Source: Streptacidiphilus sp. PB12-B1b (GTDB lineage: Bacteria; Actinomycetota; Actinomycetes; Streptomycetales; Streptomycetaceae). From it: DNA of 64,000 bases. Below are positions 22,982 to 30,566 of this stretch, piece after piece. A model generated the notes under the pieces. That model worked only from the letters and a program-made list of their open reading frames with translations. It was not told the DNA's origin and did not search any database. How positions within the stretch are numbered: the first letter of the stretch is position 1; each line of letters starts with the position of its first letter. Position numbers and translations under genes: made by a program. Location of the stretch: positions 1 to 64,000 of the forward strand of contig NZ_CP048405.1 in NCBI RefSeq assembly GCF_014084125.1, in the 5' to 3' direction.

Positions 22982-24457
22982 TCACGAGCCGACGTACGCC
23001 TCCATCATCTGCTTGGCGATCGGGGCGGCCAGCTCCTCGCCGGAGATGTCGCCGCGCTCGGTGCTGCTGTTGGCGACGACGACCGCGACCGCGATCTCCT
23101 TGCCGGCGCTGTTCTTGGCGTAGGAGACGAACCAGGCGTAGGGGTTGCCGGAGTTGTTCACGCCGTTCTGCGCGGTGCCGGTCTTGCCGCCGACGGTGAC
23201 GCCGGGGATCTGCGCGGTGACGCCGGTGCCGCCCTGGACCACGGCCTGCATCATGGTCTGGATCTCGCTTGCGACCTGCGGGGTCGTCGCCTGCGAGAGC
23301 TGGGTGGCCTGGTGCGGGGTGCCGACCACGCTCTGGTCCGGCGCGCGCAGCTCGGAGACCAGGTAGGGGGTCATCAGCGAGCCGTTGTTGCAGATCGCCG
23401 CGGCGACCATGGCCATCTGCAGCGGGGTGGCGGTGGTGTCGAACTGCCCGATGGAGGAGAGCGCGTTGCCGGAGGCGTTCACCCCGCTGGGGAAGACGCT
23501 CGGGACCACCCCGACCGGCATGTCCCGGGCCGCGTTGAAGCCGAACTTGTCGGCCTCCTGGAGCATCCGCGCGTTGCCGACCTCGGCGCCCAGCTTGGCG
23601 AAGACGGTGTTGCAGGAGTACTGCAGCGCGATCGTCATCGGCGCGTCCTTGCAGGGGTCGCTGGCGCTCTCGTTCGGCAGGTAGGTGTCGGTGCCGGGCA
23701 GCAGGTAGGGGCTGGGCGAGTCGGTCGGGGCGTTGATGTCGGTGATCTTGCCGGTCTCCAGCGCCGCCGCCGAGGTGATCAGCTTGAAGGTGGAGCCCGG
23801 CGGATAGGTCTGCCGCAGCGCCCGGTTCAGCATCGGGTTGGACGGGTCGGACAGCAGCTTCTGGTAGGCGGGGTAGTCCGCGCCGTTGGCGAAGCTGTTG
23901 GGGTCGTACGAGGGGGTGCTGACCAGGCCCAGGATCGCGCCGGTGGTCGGGTCCAGGGCGACCGCCGCGCCGGTGTACTTCTTACTGGACAGCCCCTGGT
24001 ACCCGGCCAGCTGCACCTTGGGGTCGATGGTGGTGACCACGTCGCCGCCCTGCTTGGCCTTGCCGGTGATCAGCGACTCGAAGTTGTTGACCGCGAGCTC
24101 GGGGGCGGTGCCGCTGAGGATCGGGTCCTCGACCGACTCCAGCAGGTTGCTGTCGTACTTCAGCGAGCCGAAGATCGGCGAGGAGTAGCCGGTGACCGGC
24201 GCGTACAGCGGGCCGTTGGTGAAGGACTCCTGGTACTTGAAGCGGTTGCCGTTGACCAGCACGCTCTTGGTGACGGCCTGGCCGCCGACGATGATGCTGC
24301 CGCGCGGGTAGCTGTACGCCTCGATCATGCCGCGCTGGTTGTTGGTGTTGTTGTTGAGCGCGGAGGCGTCCACCCCCTGCACCCAGTTGACGCGGATCAT
24401 CAGGGCGAGGACCAGGACCAGGCAGAACACGGATACCCGGCGGATGGGCTTGTTCAC
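22982..24457 (-). CDS. pbpA: class B penicillin-binding protein (transpeptidase) PbpA
   Basis: A peptidoglycan transpeptidase that cross-links cell wall with the adjacent SEDS glycosyltransferase. Of 491 residues, an N-terminal membrane anchor is at about 7-25 and the transpeptidase domain has S222-T-F-K225 (PPGSTFKLI), S281-C-N283 and K425-T-G427. Start ATG 24457 gives MNKPIRRVSVFCLVLV. It sits between ftsW/rodA and pknB on the minus strand, the conserved order; the 188-bp gap before pknB may hold a promoter. Confidence 0.95.
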   Translation of the reverse strand: MNKPIRRVSVFCLVLVLALMIRVNWVQGVDASALNNNTNNQRGMIEAYSYPRGSIIVGGQAVTKSVLVNGNRFKYQESFTNGPLYAPVTGYSSPIFGSLKYDSNLLESVEDPILSGTAPELAVNNFESLITGKAKQGGDVVTTIDPKVQLAGYQGLSSKKYTGAAVALDPTTGAILGLVSTPSYDPNSFANGADYPAYQKLLSDPSNPMLNRALRQTYPPGSTFKLITSAAALETGKITDINAPTDSPSPYLLPGTDTYLPNESASDPCKDAPMTIALQYSCNTVFAKLGAEVGNARMLQEADKFGFNAARDMPVGVVPSVFPSGVNASGNALSSIGQFDTTATPLQMAMVAAAICNNGSLMTPYLVSELRAPDQSVVGTPHQATQLSQATTPQVASEIQTMMQAVVQGGTGVTAQIPGVTVGGKTGTAQNGVNNSGNPYAWFVSYAKNSAGKEIAVAVVVANSSTERGDISGEELAAPIAKQMMEAYVGS

Positions 24458-24572
24458 GGTCGGGCGACCCTCCTGATGGCGGCGTGCGGTACGGCGGTTT
24501 GCGGCAGAAGTCTGTCTACACGGTGTTCATGACGTGCTGTGCACCGAGGTCGGTTCTTCGGGGTGAGTCCCG

Positions 24573-25961
24573 TCACGGTGCTCCCGGCGCCGGCTCGGGA
24601 CGCCGGGCGACGTCGCTGATCTTCAGCAGCAGGGCGACCAGGGCCCAGTTGGCGATCACCGAGGAGCCGCCCTGGGCGATGAACGGCAGGGTCATCCCGG
24701 TCAGCGGGATGGTCCCGGTCACCCCGCCGGCCACGATGAAGACCTGCAGCGCGAATGCCGCCGACAGGCCCACCGCCAGTAGCTTCCCGAACGGGTCGCG
24801 GGCGGCCAGGGCCGTCCGCAGGCCGCGCTCGGAGAGCAGCGCGTACAGCAGGAACAGCGCCAGCAGCCCGGCCAGGCCCAGCTCCTCGCCGATGGTGCCG
24901 AGGATGAAGTCGCTCTTGGCGGCGAAGCCGATCAGCCAGGAGTGGCCCCGGCCCAGGCCGGTCCCGGCCACCCCGCCCGCGCCCAGCGCGAACAGCGACT
25001 GCGCCAGCTGCCCCACCCCGCCCTCGGGCAGCACCGCCAGCGGGTGCAGCCAGGCGGTGATCCGGTCGGCGACGTGCCGCTCGGCCGAGGCCACCGCCCA
25101 GAAGCCGAGCCCGGCCATCAGCAGCCCGAAGACGACCCAGCTGGTGCGCTCGGTGGCCACGTACAGCATCACCACGAAGACGCCGAAGAACAGCAACGAG
25201 GTGCCCAGGTCGGTCTCGAAGACCAGGATCAGCAGGCTCAGCAACCACACCGTGACGATCGGCCCGAGATCGCGGCCGCGCGGCAGGTACAGGCCCAGGA
25301 AGCGGCGGCTGGCCAGGGCCAGCGCGTCCCGCTTCATCATCAGGAAGCCGGAGAAGAACACCGGCAGCACGATCTTCACGAACTCGCCGGGCTGGACCGA
25401 GTAGCCGGCCACGTGGATCCAGATCCGGGCGCCGAAGTCGGACGCCCGGGTCGGCAGGAACGCCGGGACGGCCAGCAGCACCAGCGCCGCCAGGCCGGAG
25501 AGGTAGGTGTAGCGCTGCAGCAGCCGGTGGTCCCGCAGCAGTGCCATCACCGCGATGAACAGGGTGATCCCCAGCCCGGTCCAGATCAGCTGGTTCTGCG
25601 CGCCGGGGATGTTGGGGCGCAGCTGCCGGGCGTGGTCGAGCCGCCAGACGAACACCAGGCCGAGGCCGTTGAGCAGGGCCGCGACCGGCAGCATCAGCGG
25701 GTCGGCGTGCGGCGCCCAGCGCCGGACCGAGGCGTGCGCACACAGGGCGAACGCTCCTATGCCCAGGCCGTAGTCGAGCATGCCCTCGGGGATGCGGCCG
25801 TTCATGGCCAGGCCGGTGTCGGCGTAGGCCAGGACCGGCAGCAGCACCGCCAGGACCAGCAGCCACAGCTCGGTGTTGCGCCGGTTGGGCGCGCCCTTTC
25901 CCAGGACGGACGCCATGGCCGAGGCCGTGTCGTCGCGCTGCCGCAGGCCGGGGAAGCTCAA
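24573..25961 (-). CDS. ftsW: SEDS-family peptidoglycan glycosyltransferase (FtsW/RodA)
   Basis: A polytopic SEDS enzyme that polymerises lipid II and pairs with the class B PBP encoded next to it. About ten to twelve membrane helices are evident. Conserved patches include the extracellular loop GARIWIHVAGYSVQPGEFVKI and the C-terminal GGSSVIANWALVALLL. The open frame starts at TTG 25961, one base from the PP2C stop; an ATG at 25916 (MASVLGKGAPN) would shorten it by 15 residues and is equally plausible. It is in the rodA/ftsW position of the pknB cluster; the septal versus elongation role is not decided here. Confidence 0.93.
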   Translation of the reverse strand: MSFPGLRQRDDTASAMASVLGKGAPNRRNTELWLLVLAVLLPVLAYADTGLAMNGRIPEGMLDYGLGIGAFALCAHASVRRWAPHADPLMLPVAALLNGLGLVFVWRLDHARQLRPNIPGAQNQLIWTGLGITLFIAVMALLRDHRLLQRYTYLSGLAALVLLAVPAFLPTRASDFGARIWIHVAGYSVQPGEFVKIVLPVFFSGFLMMKRDALALASRRFLGLYLPRGRDLGPIVTVWLLSLLILVFETDLGTSLLFFGVFVVMLYVATERTSWVVFGLLMAGLGFWAVASAERHVADRITAWLHPLAVLPEGGVGQLAQSLFALGAGGVAGTGLGRGHSWLIGFAAKSDFILGTIGEELGLAGLLALFLLYALLSERGLRTALAARDPFGKLLAVGLSAAFALQVFIVAGGVTGTIPLTGMTLPFIAQGGSSVIANWALVALLLKISDVARRPEPAPGAP

Positions 25962-25962
25962 C

Positions 25963-27495
25963 TCAGGAGGCTGGGCATTGCTGGGCCTGCTGCTGCTGTT
26001 GCGGGCTCAGCGAGGCGGAGGCGGACGGGACGGCGGGGGTCGGGGCCGGTGCGGAGGCGGTGGCCGCGGGGGTGGCGCCGGCCTTGGCGGGCGGCTTGGC
26101 GGTGCCGCCCGGGGTCGGCGCGGCCGGGGTCGGCGTCGGGGTGACCGGCGTCGTACTGGCCGTGGTGGCGACCTGCCGGCAGAGCGCGGCCTGGCTCTTG
26201 AGCTGGGTCACGGTCTGGTTGGCGGCGCCCAGGGTGGTGGCGCTGATGGTGTTCTTGACCGACGTCTGCTGGTAGGCGGGCAGGTACTTCAGCTGGATGT
26301 CCGGGTAGTCCTGGTAGACCTTGGACAGGCTGACCCCGGCCAGGTTCTGGTTGACGCCCTGGTAGACGGCGATGTGGTCGCCGTTGGCGCCGATGAAGTA
26401 CTGGGTCTTGGTCCACTGGTAGCCGGCGTAGCCGCCGCCGACCAGGCCGAGCACGACCAGCAGCGCCAGCGAGGGGACCAGCCAGCCGCGCTTGCGTCCG
26501 GCCCGCTGCTTGCGGCGGCTGCGGCGGCCCTCGCCGGGGGCGTAGTCCTCGTCGTCGGCGTAGTCGCCCTCGGCGTAGCCGTCGTCGTCGTACTCGGCGT
26601 AGCCGTCGGAGGGGGCGCCCGGCTCGGCCGGGGGCTGCCTGCGGCCCAGCGAGGCGGCGCGGGCGGCGGGGGTGTTGGCCATGGTGTGGTGGCTGATGGT
26701 GGGCGGGCCGTCGGCGACCGCGCCGACCACCATCGGGGCCTCGGCGAACTGCCCGGAGGACAGGTCGGCGTCGTTGACGTCCAGGACGTCCGCGACCACG
26801 CAGGTGATGTTGTCGGGGCCGCCGCCGCGCAGCGCCAGCTGGATCAGCTCGGAGATGGTCTGCTCGGGCGCGTAGTAGCTGCCGAGCGTCTCCTCCAGGG
26901 TCTGGTGGCTGACCACGCCGGAGAGGCCGTCGGAGCAGATCAGGTAGCGGTCGCCGGCCCGGACCTCGCGGATCGACAGGTCGGACTCGACCTCGCCGGT
27001 GCCCATCAGCGCGCGCATGATCAGTGAGCGCTGCGGGTGGGTACTGGCCTCCTCCTCGGTGATCCGGCCCTCGTCGACCAGCCGCTGCACCCAGGTGTGG
27101 TCCTGGGTGATCTGGGTCAGCGCGCCGTCGCGCAGCAGGTACGCGCGGGAGTCGCCGATGTGGATCAGCCCGGCGCGTTCGCCGGTCCACAGCAGGGCGG
27201 TCAGCGTGGTGCCCATGCCCTCCAGCGACGGATCGCCCTCGACCAGCAGCCGCAGCCGCTCGTTGGCGCGGTCGGCCGCCTGGCTCAGCGCGGTCAGCGG
27301 ATCGCTGCCGGGGACGTCCTCGTCGAGCGCGACCATGGTGGACAGGACCTCGGCGGAGGCGACCTCCCCGGCGGCCTGGCCGCCCATGCCGTCGGCCACG
27401 GCGAGCAGGCGCGGACCGGCGTAGCCCGAGTCCTCGTTGCCTTCCCGGATCATCCCCTTGTGCGACCCGGCGGCGAAGCGCAGCACGAGGCTCAT
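25963..27495 (-). CDS. pstP: PP2C-family Ser/Thr phosphatase (PstP-like)
   Basis: The phosphatase opposing PknB. The start is ATG 27495 (MSLVLRFAAGSHKGMIREGNEDS), giving 510 residues; the longer open frame upstream lacks PP2C homology. The metal-binding motifs are present (GNEDSGY, LLAVADGMGG, LICSDGLSGV, GPDNITCVV). The catalytic domain spans 1-240, then an acidic Tyr/Asp linker, a membrane helix about 335-355, and an extracytoplasmic Thr/Pro-rich tail ending in poly-Gln. It is in the operon between fhaB and ftsW. Confidence 0.94.
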   Translation of the reverse strand: MSLVLRFAAGSHKGMIREGNEDSGYAGPRLLAVADGMGGQAAGEVASAEVLSTMVALDEDVPGSDPLTALSQAADRANERLRLLVEGDPSLEGMGTTLTALLWTGERAGLIHIGDSRAYLLRDGALTQITQDHTWVQRLVDEGRITEEEASTHPQRSLIMRALMGTGEVESDLSIREVRAGDRYLICSDGLSGVVSHQTLEETLGSYYAPEQTISELIQLALRGGGPDNITCVVADVLDVNDADLSSGQFAEAPMVVGAVADGPPTISHHTMANTPAARAASLGRRQPPAEPGAPSDGYAEYDDDGYAEGDYADDEDYAPGEGRRSRRKQRAGRKRGWLVPSLALLVVLGLVGGGYAGYQWTKTQYFIGANGDHIAVYQGVNQNLAGVSLSKVYQDYPDIQLKYLPAYQQTSVKNTISATTLGAANQTVTQLKSQAALCRQVATTASTTPVTPTPTPAAPTPGGTAKPPAKAGATPAATASAPAPTPAVPSASASLSPQQQQQAQQCPAS

Positions 27496-27674
27496 GTGCC
27501 GTCCGCCCCCTTCCCTCGGTCCCCTGCGCGATGCCCCGGTGCAGCGTGCGTTGATGCATCGTACGGTGCGGTGTCCAGCGGACCCGGCTCCGGGTGCGTG
27601 GAACCGTGCCCACCGGCCGCTGCCTGCCGCGGAGTTCGGGAGTCGGCGGCGTGGTGCCCATGCCTCATGCGTGA

Positions 27675-28208
27675 CTACTTCCGCAGCTCGATGACGGTCC
27701 TGCCGATGCGGATGGCAACGCCGGGCTGGAGCGGGGTGGGGCTGGTCAGCCGCATCCGGTCCAGGTAGGTGCCATTGGTGGAGTTCAGGTCCTCGACGAT
27801 CCACTGCCCGCTCTGGTCGGGGTAGATCCGGGCGTGGCGGGAGGACGCGTAGTCGTCGTCCAGCACGATCGTGGAGTCGTGGGCCCGGCCCAGGGTGATC
27901 GTCTGGCCGTGCAGGGCGACGGTGGTGCCCGCGAGCGAGCCCTGGACGACGACCAGCTGGGTGGGCGCGCTGCGCCGCTGCCGGCCGCTGTCCGGGCCCT
28001 GCTGCCCCCGGCGCCCCTGCTGCTGCGGGGGCTGCTGACGGCCCGTCGGGGTCGGCGCGGGGGTGCCGCGCCGGCCGACGGCGGTGGGTCGCTGGGTCAC
28101 CTTGGCGCCGTACAGGTCGCTGCGGATGACCTGCACCGCGACGATGACGAACAGCCACAGCACGGCAAGGAAACCCAGCCGCATGACCGTGAGGGTCAGC
28201 TCTGACAT
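27675..28208 (-). CDS. fhaB: FHA domain protein FhaB
   Basis: FHA domains bind phosphothreonine; FhaB is a substrate and adaptor of PknB-type kinases. The 177-residue product has one N-terminal membrane helix (about 8-28), a Gln/Arg/Pro linker, and a C-terminal FHA domain (95-175) with TLGRAHDSTIVL, SSRHARI and LNSTNGTYLD. It ends 10 bp before fhaA's start region and lies upstream of the phosphatase gene. The 179-bp gap to the PP2C gene contains a TACGAT hexamer on the minus strand that may be an internal promoter. Confidence 0.93.
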   Translation of the reverse strand: MSELTLTVMRLGFLAVLWLFVIVAVQVIRSDLYGAKVTQRPTAVGRRGTPAPTPTGRQQPPQQQGRRGQQGPDSGRQRRSAPTQLVVVQGSLAGTTVALHGQTITLGRAHDSTIVLDDDYASSRHARIYPDQSGQWIVEDLNSTNGTYLDRMRLTSPTPLQPGVAIRIGRTVIELRK

Positions 28209-28218
28209 GTGCCCCGCT

Positions 28219-29106
28219 TCACCCTTCGGTTTGTCTGAAGACGATGGTGGTGCTGCCCAGGACGATCCGGGAACCGTCGCGCAGGGTGGCGCGCTGCGTG
28301 TGCTGCCCGTCCACGATGATGCCGTTGGTCGAGCCGAGGTCCATCACGACGGAGGGCGTGCCCATCCGGATCTCCGCGTGCTTGCGGGAGACCCCGGGGT
28401 CGTCCACCCGGATGTCGGCCTCGGTGCTGCGGCCGAGCACCACCGCGGGGGTGCTGACCTGGTGCCGGGCGCCGTTCATCTCCAGCCAGCGGCGTACCGG
28501 CGCGCCGCCGGGCATGCCCTGCGGGCCGGGGTAGCCGGTGCCGGGCAGCGGCCGGATGTTGTTCTCCGGCGGCTCGTACACCGGCGCGCGGCCGGGCTGG
28601 GTCGGCGGGAAGACCGGCGCGGCGGGCGGCTGCTGCGGCGGGGGCGGCATCTGCGGCTGCCACGCCTCGGCCTGGCGGCCGCCGTAGGGCTGCGCGGCCT
28701 GGGCGTAGGGGTCGGCGGCGGGCGGGGCGGCCTCGCCGGCCTCGATCCGGCTGCGCACCCGGTAGAGCCCGGTGTCGAGGTCTTCGCCGCGCTCCAGGGC
28801 GACCTTGAGCGGACCCATGAAGGAGTAGCGCTGCGCCTGGGCGTACTCGCGGACCATGCCGGCGAGCTCGCCGCCGAGCTGCTGGGAGTACGGGCTGAGG
28901 CGCTCGTAGTCGTGGGTGCTCAGTTCCACGATGAAGTCGTTGGGGACGACGGTCCGGTCGCGGTTCCAGATGCTGGCGTTGTTGTCGCACTCGCGCTGCA
29001 GCGCCCCGGCGATCTCAACGGGCTGCACTTCGGACTTGAACACCTTGGCGAAGGCTCCGTTGACGATTCCCTCGAGTCGCTGCTCGAACTTCTTCAGGGC
29101 TCCCAC
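28219..29106 (-). CDS. fhaA: FhaA: DUF3662 and FHA domain protein
   Basis: FhaA is a cytoplasmic adaptor in the PknB network; in mycobacteria it recognises phosphorylated MviN. The 295-residue product has an N-terminal DUF3662 domain (1-120, MGALKKFEQRLEGIVNGAFAKVFKSEVQPVEIA), a Pro/Gln-rich linker and an FHA domain (210-290; LGRSTEADIRV, SRKHAEIRM, GSTNGIIVDG). It is the first gene of the minus-strand cluster fhaA-fhaB-pstP-ftsW-pbpA-pknB. Confidence 0.94.
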   Translation of the reverse strand: MGALKKFEQRLEGIVNGAFAKVFKSEVQPVEIAGALQRECDNNASIWNRDRTVVPNDFIVELSTHDYERLSPYSQQLGGELAGMVREYAQAQRYSFMGPLKVALERGEDLDTGLYRVRSRIEAGEAAPPAADPYAQAAQPYGGRQAEAWQPQMPPPPQQPPAAPVFPPTQPGRAPVYEPPENNIRPLPGTGYPGPQGMPGGAPVRRWLEMNGARHQVSTPAVVLGRSTEADIRVDDPGVSRKHAEIRMGTPSVVMDLGSTNGIIVDGQHTQRATLRDGSRIVLGSTTIVFRQTEG

Positions 29107-29541
29107 GGGGCACCCCCTTCCGTCTGGCGTTCGGCTTCGGGTCGCGCTGGTCCGCGCGATCGGCTGTCGGTCTTCCTTATCTGATCGTATCTACGCGGCA
29201 GCCCCTTGTGCGGTTCCTTCCGGCCGGTCCGGCGGCGCGTGTGGTCGGACACACGGTTCACCGTGCCGTCGGCGGGCGCCGGGGCTGTCGTAAGAAGGAT
29301 GCCACCGCAGGATGAGCAAGGGGTAAGGGGCGGAGCGTACAGGCGGACACGTACCCCCGGCGCGGGGTGGTCATCCGCTGATCACCCGTTCGGGTTCACC
29401 CAGAGGTTGGGTCGACTTCCGGGCCGTGGCCGGGGTGGTCGGGGGCGGCGGGGACACCCCGTCCGACGTGCTAATGTTCTTCTTGTCGAAAGGCGCTCCC
29501 GCAGGGAACGAAGGCAGACGGAGAACCGGTGAACAACCGGT

Positions 29542-29571
29542 TTGAAGAGGCCGGGGGAACTTCGGTAGGGT
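29542..29571 (+). promoter_or_regulatory. putative tRNA-Leu promoter
   Basis: TTGAAG (29542-29547) and TAGGGT (29566-29571), spaced 18 bp, lie 17 bp before the tRNA 5' end. The rest of the 482-bp spacer from 29107 has an fhaA-side TACGAT-like element on the minus strand near 29185 and no gene I can support. Confidence 0.5.
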
Positions 29572-29588
29572 CTACGACATCACTCAAT

Positions 29589-29671
29589 GCGCGAGTGGCG
29601 GAATGGCAGACGCGCTGGCTTCAGGTGCCAGTGTCCGAAAGGGCGTGGGGGTTCAAATCCCCCCTCGCGCA
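29589..29671 (+). tRNA. tRNA-Leu (anticodon CAG)
   Basis: An 83-nt class II tRNA. The acceptor GCGCGAG pairs with CTCGCGC (29664-29670), with discriminator A. The anticodon stem CTGGC/GCCAG encloses CAG at 29622-29624. A long variable arm follows, then the T-arm GGGGGTTCAAATCCCCC. It reads CUG, the commonest leucine codon here. Confidence 0.96.
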
Positions 29672-29687
29672 CAGCGAAGCACCACCC

Positions 29688-29733
29688 AGGGTGCCTCCGG
29701 CAGAGACGAAAGTCACTGCGGGGGGCACCCTTT
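29688..29733 (+). terminator. tRNA-Leu terminator
   Basis: AGGGTGCC (29688-29695) pairs with GGCACCCT (29724-29731), followed by a T-run. Inner bases can extend the stem (GGCAG/CTGC). Confidence 0.75.
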
Positions 29734-29768
29734 CGCATGGGCTCCGTATGGGCGGGGTTGACCGGGCG

Positions 29769-30191
29769 TCAGCCGGTGCGCGGGGCGCCGCGGTAGGTGC
29801 CGAAGGACCAGTGGTTGCCCTCGGGGTCGGCGGCGGAGAAGTCCCGCGAGCCGTAGTCGGTGTCGTGCGGGTCGCTGGTGATCTCGGCGCCGGCGGCGCG
29901 GGCCCGGGCGCACAGGGCGTCCGGCTGGTCGGTGACCACGTAGCCGGCGAAGCTGCCGGGGCTGAGCGGGCCGGTGGCCCCGGCGCCCTCGGGCAGGGAG
30001 CCGAGCATGATGCCGCCGCCGGGCGGCCAGGCCAGCTCGGCGTGGTCCACCCGGTCGCCCTCGCCGTAGACCACGGTCTCCTCGAAGCCGAAGGCGTCGA
30101 CCAGGAAGCGGATCAGCGCCCGGGCGTCGCGGGCCCGGAGCGCGGGCCAGACCTGCGGCGGCGGCGCGGCCTGCGCTGGGGTGTCCGTCAT
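29769..30191 (-). CDS. VOC (glyoxalase/bleomycin resistance) superfamily protein
   Basis: A 140-residue single VOC domain with the typical pattern WPALRARDARALIRFLVDAFGFEETVVY near the start and DPEGNHWSFGTYRG near the end. VOC proteins are metal-dependent isomerases, dioxygenases or antibiotic-binding proteins; the PhnB-like end NHWSFGTYRG gives no specific substrate. It is transcribed toward tRNA-Leu, with no clear operon partner apart from the tautomerase gene 91 bp upstream. Confidence 0.8.
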   Translation of the reverse strand: MTDTPAQAAPPPQVWPALRARDARALIRFLVDAFGFEETVVYGEGDRVDHAELAWPPGGGIMLGSLPEGAGATGPLSPGSFAGYVVTDQPDALCARARAAGAEITSDPHDTDYGSRDFSAADPEGNHWSFGTYRGAPRTG

Positions 30192-30282
30192 GGGAACCGG
30201 TCTCCTCGGGGGTGTCCGCTGGGTCCTTCCCAGTCTGCCCCCGGTGCCCGTCCCGCGCTCCGCGACCGCCGCTGCGGCCGGT

Positions 30283-30468
30283 CTAGCGGTCGGCGATCGG
30301 GGTGCCGCCGACGGCCCAGTCCTCGGCCGGGACGTCCTGGAAGGTCACCCAGACGCTCTCCGGCTTGATGCCGGTGACCCTGACGTACGCGTCGGTGATC
30401 TCCCGGGCGAGTTCGCGCTTCTGCTCGGTGCTGCGGCCGGCGAGGTGCTGGACGGTGATGTGCGGCAT
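30283..30468 (-). CDS. 4-oxalocrotonate tautomerase family protein
   Basis: A 61-residue protein starting MPHITVQHLAGRSTEQKRELA. After removal of Met1 the catalytic amino-terminal proline (P2) is exposed, as in 4-OT enzymes that interconvert enol and keto acids. The size is exactly that of the family monomer, and the C-terminal region VWVTFQDVPAEDWAVGGTP is typical. The gene is too short to stand out by length but its sequence is unmistakable. The substrate is unknown. Confidence 0.88.
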   Translation of the reverse strand: MPHITVQHLAGRSTEQKRELAREITDAYVRVTGIKPESVWVTFQDVPAEDWAVGGTPIADR

Positions 30469-30515
30469 GCGTACTCCGTACGGTGGCGGGCTGGTCGGTC
30501 CGGTCACCCCGTGAC

Positions 30516-30550
30516 AAGGCCGCCCCGAGCGGTGTTGTTCCGGGCGGCCT
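30516..30550 (-). terminator. terminator-like hairpin after the MMPL gene
   Basis: AGGCCGCCC (30516-30524) pairs with GGGCGGCCT (30542-30550), 17 bp beyond the MMPL stop. The loop is long and no T-tract is seen. Confidence 0.5.
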
Positions 30551-30566
30551 CGCGGGTGGGGCGCGG

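Noticed and set aside
25958-27661. 567-codon minus-strand frame overlapping the PP2C gene
   Set aside because: Arg/Pro/Ala-rich shadow in another frame; the PP2C motifs are all in the frame ending at 25963.
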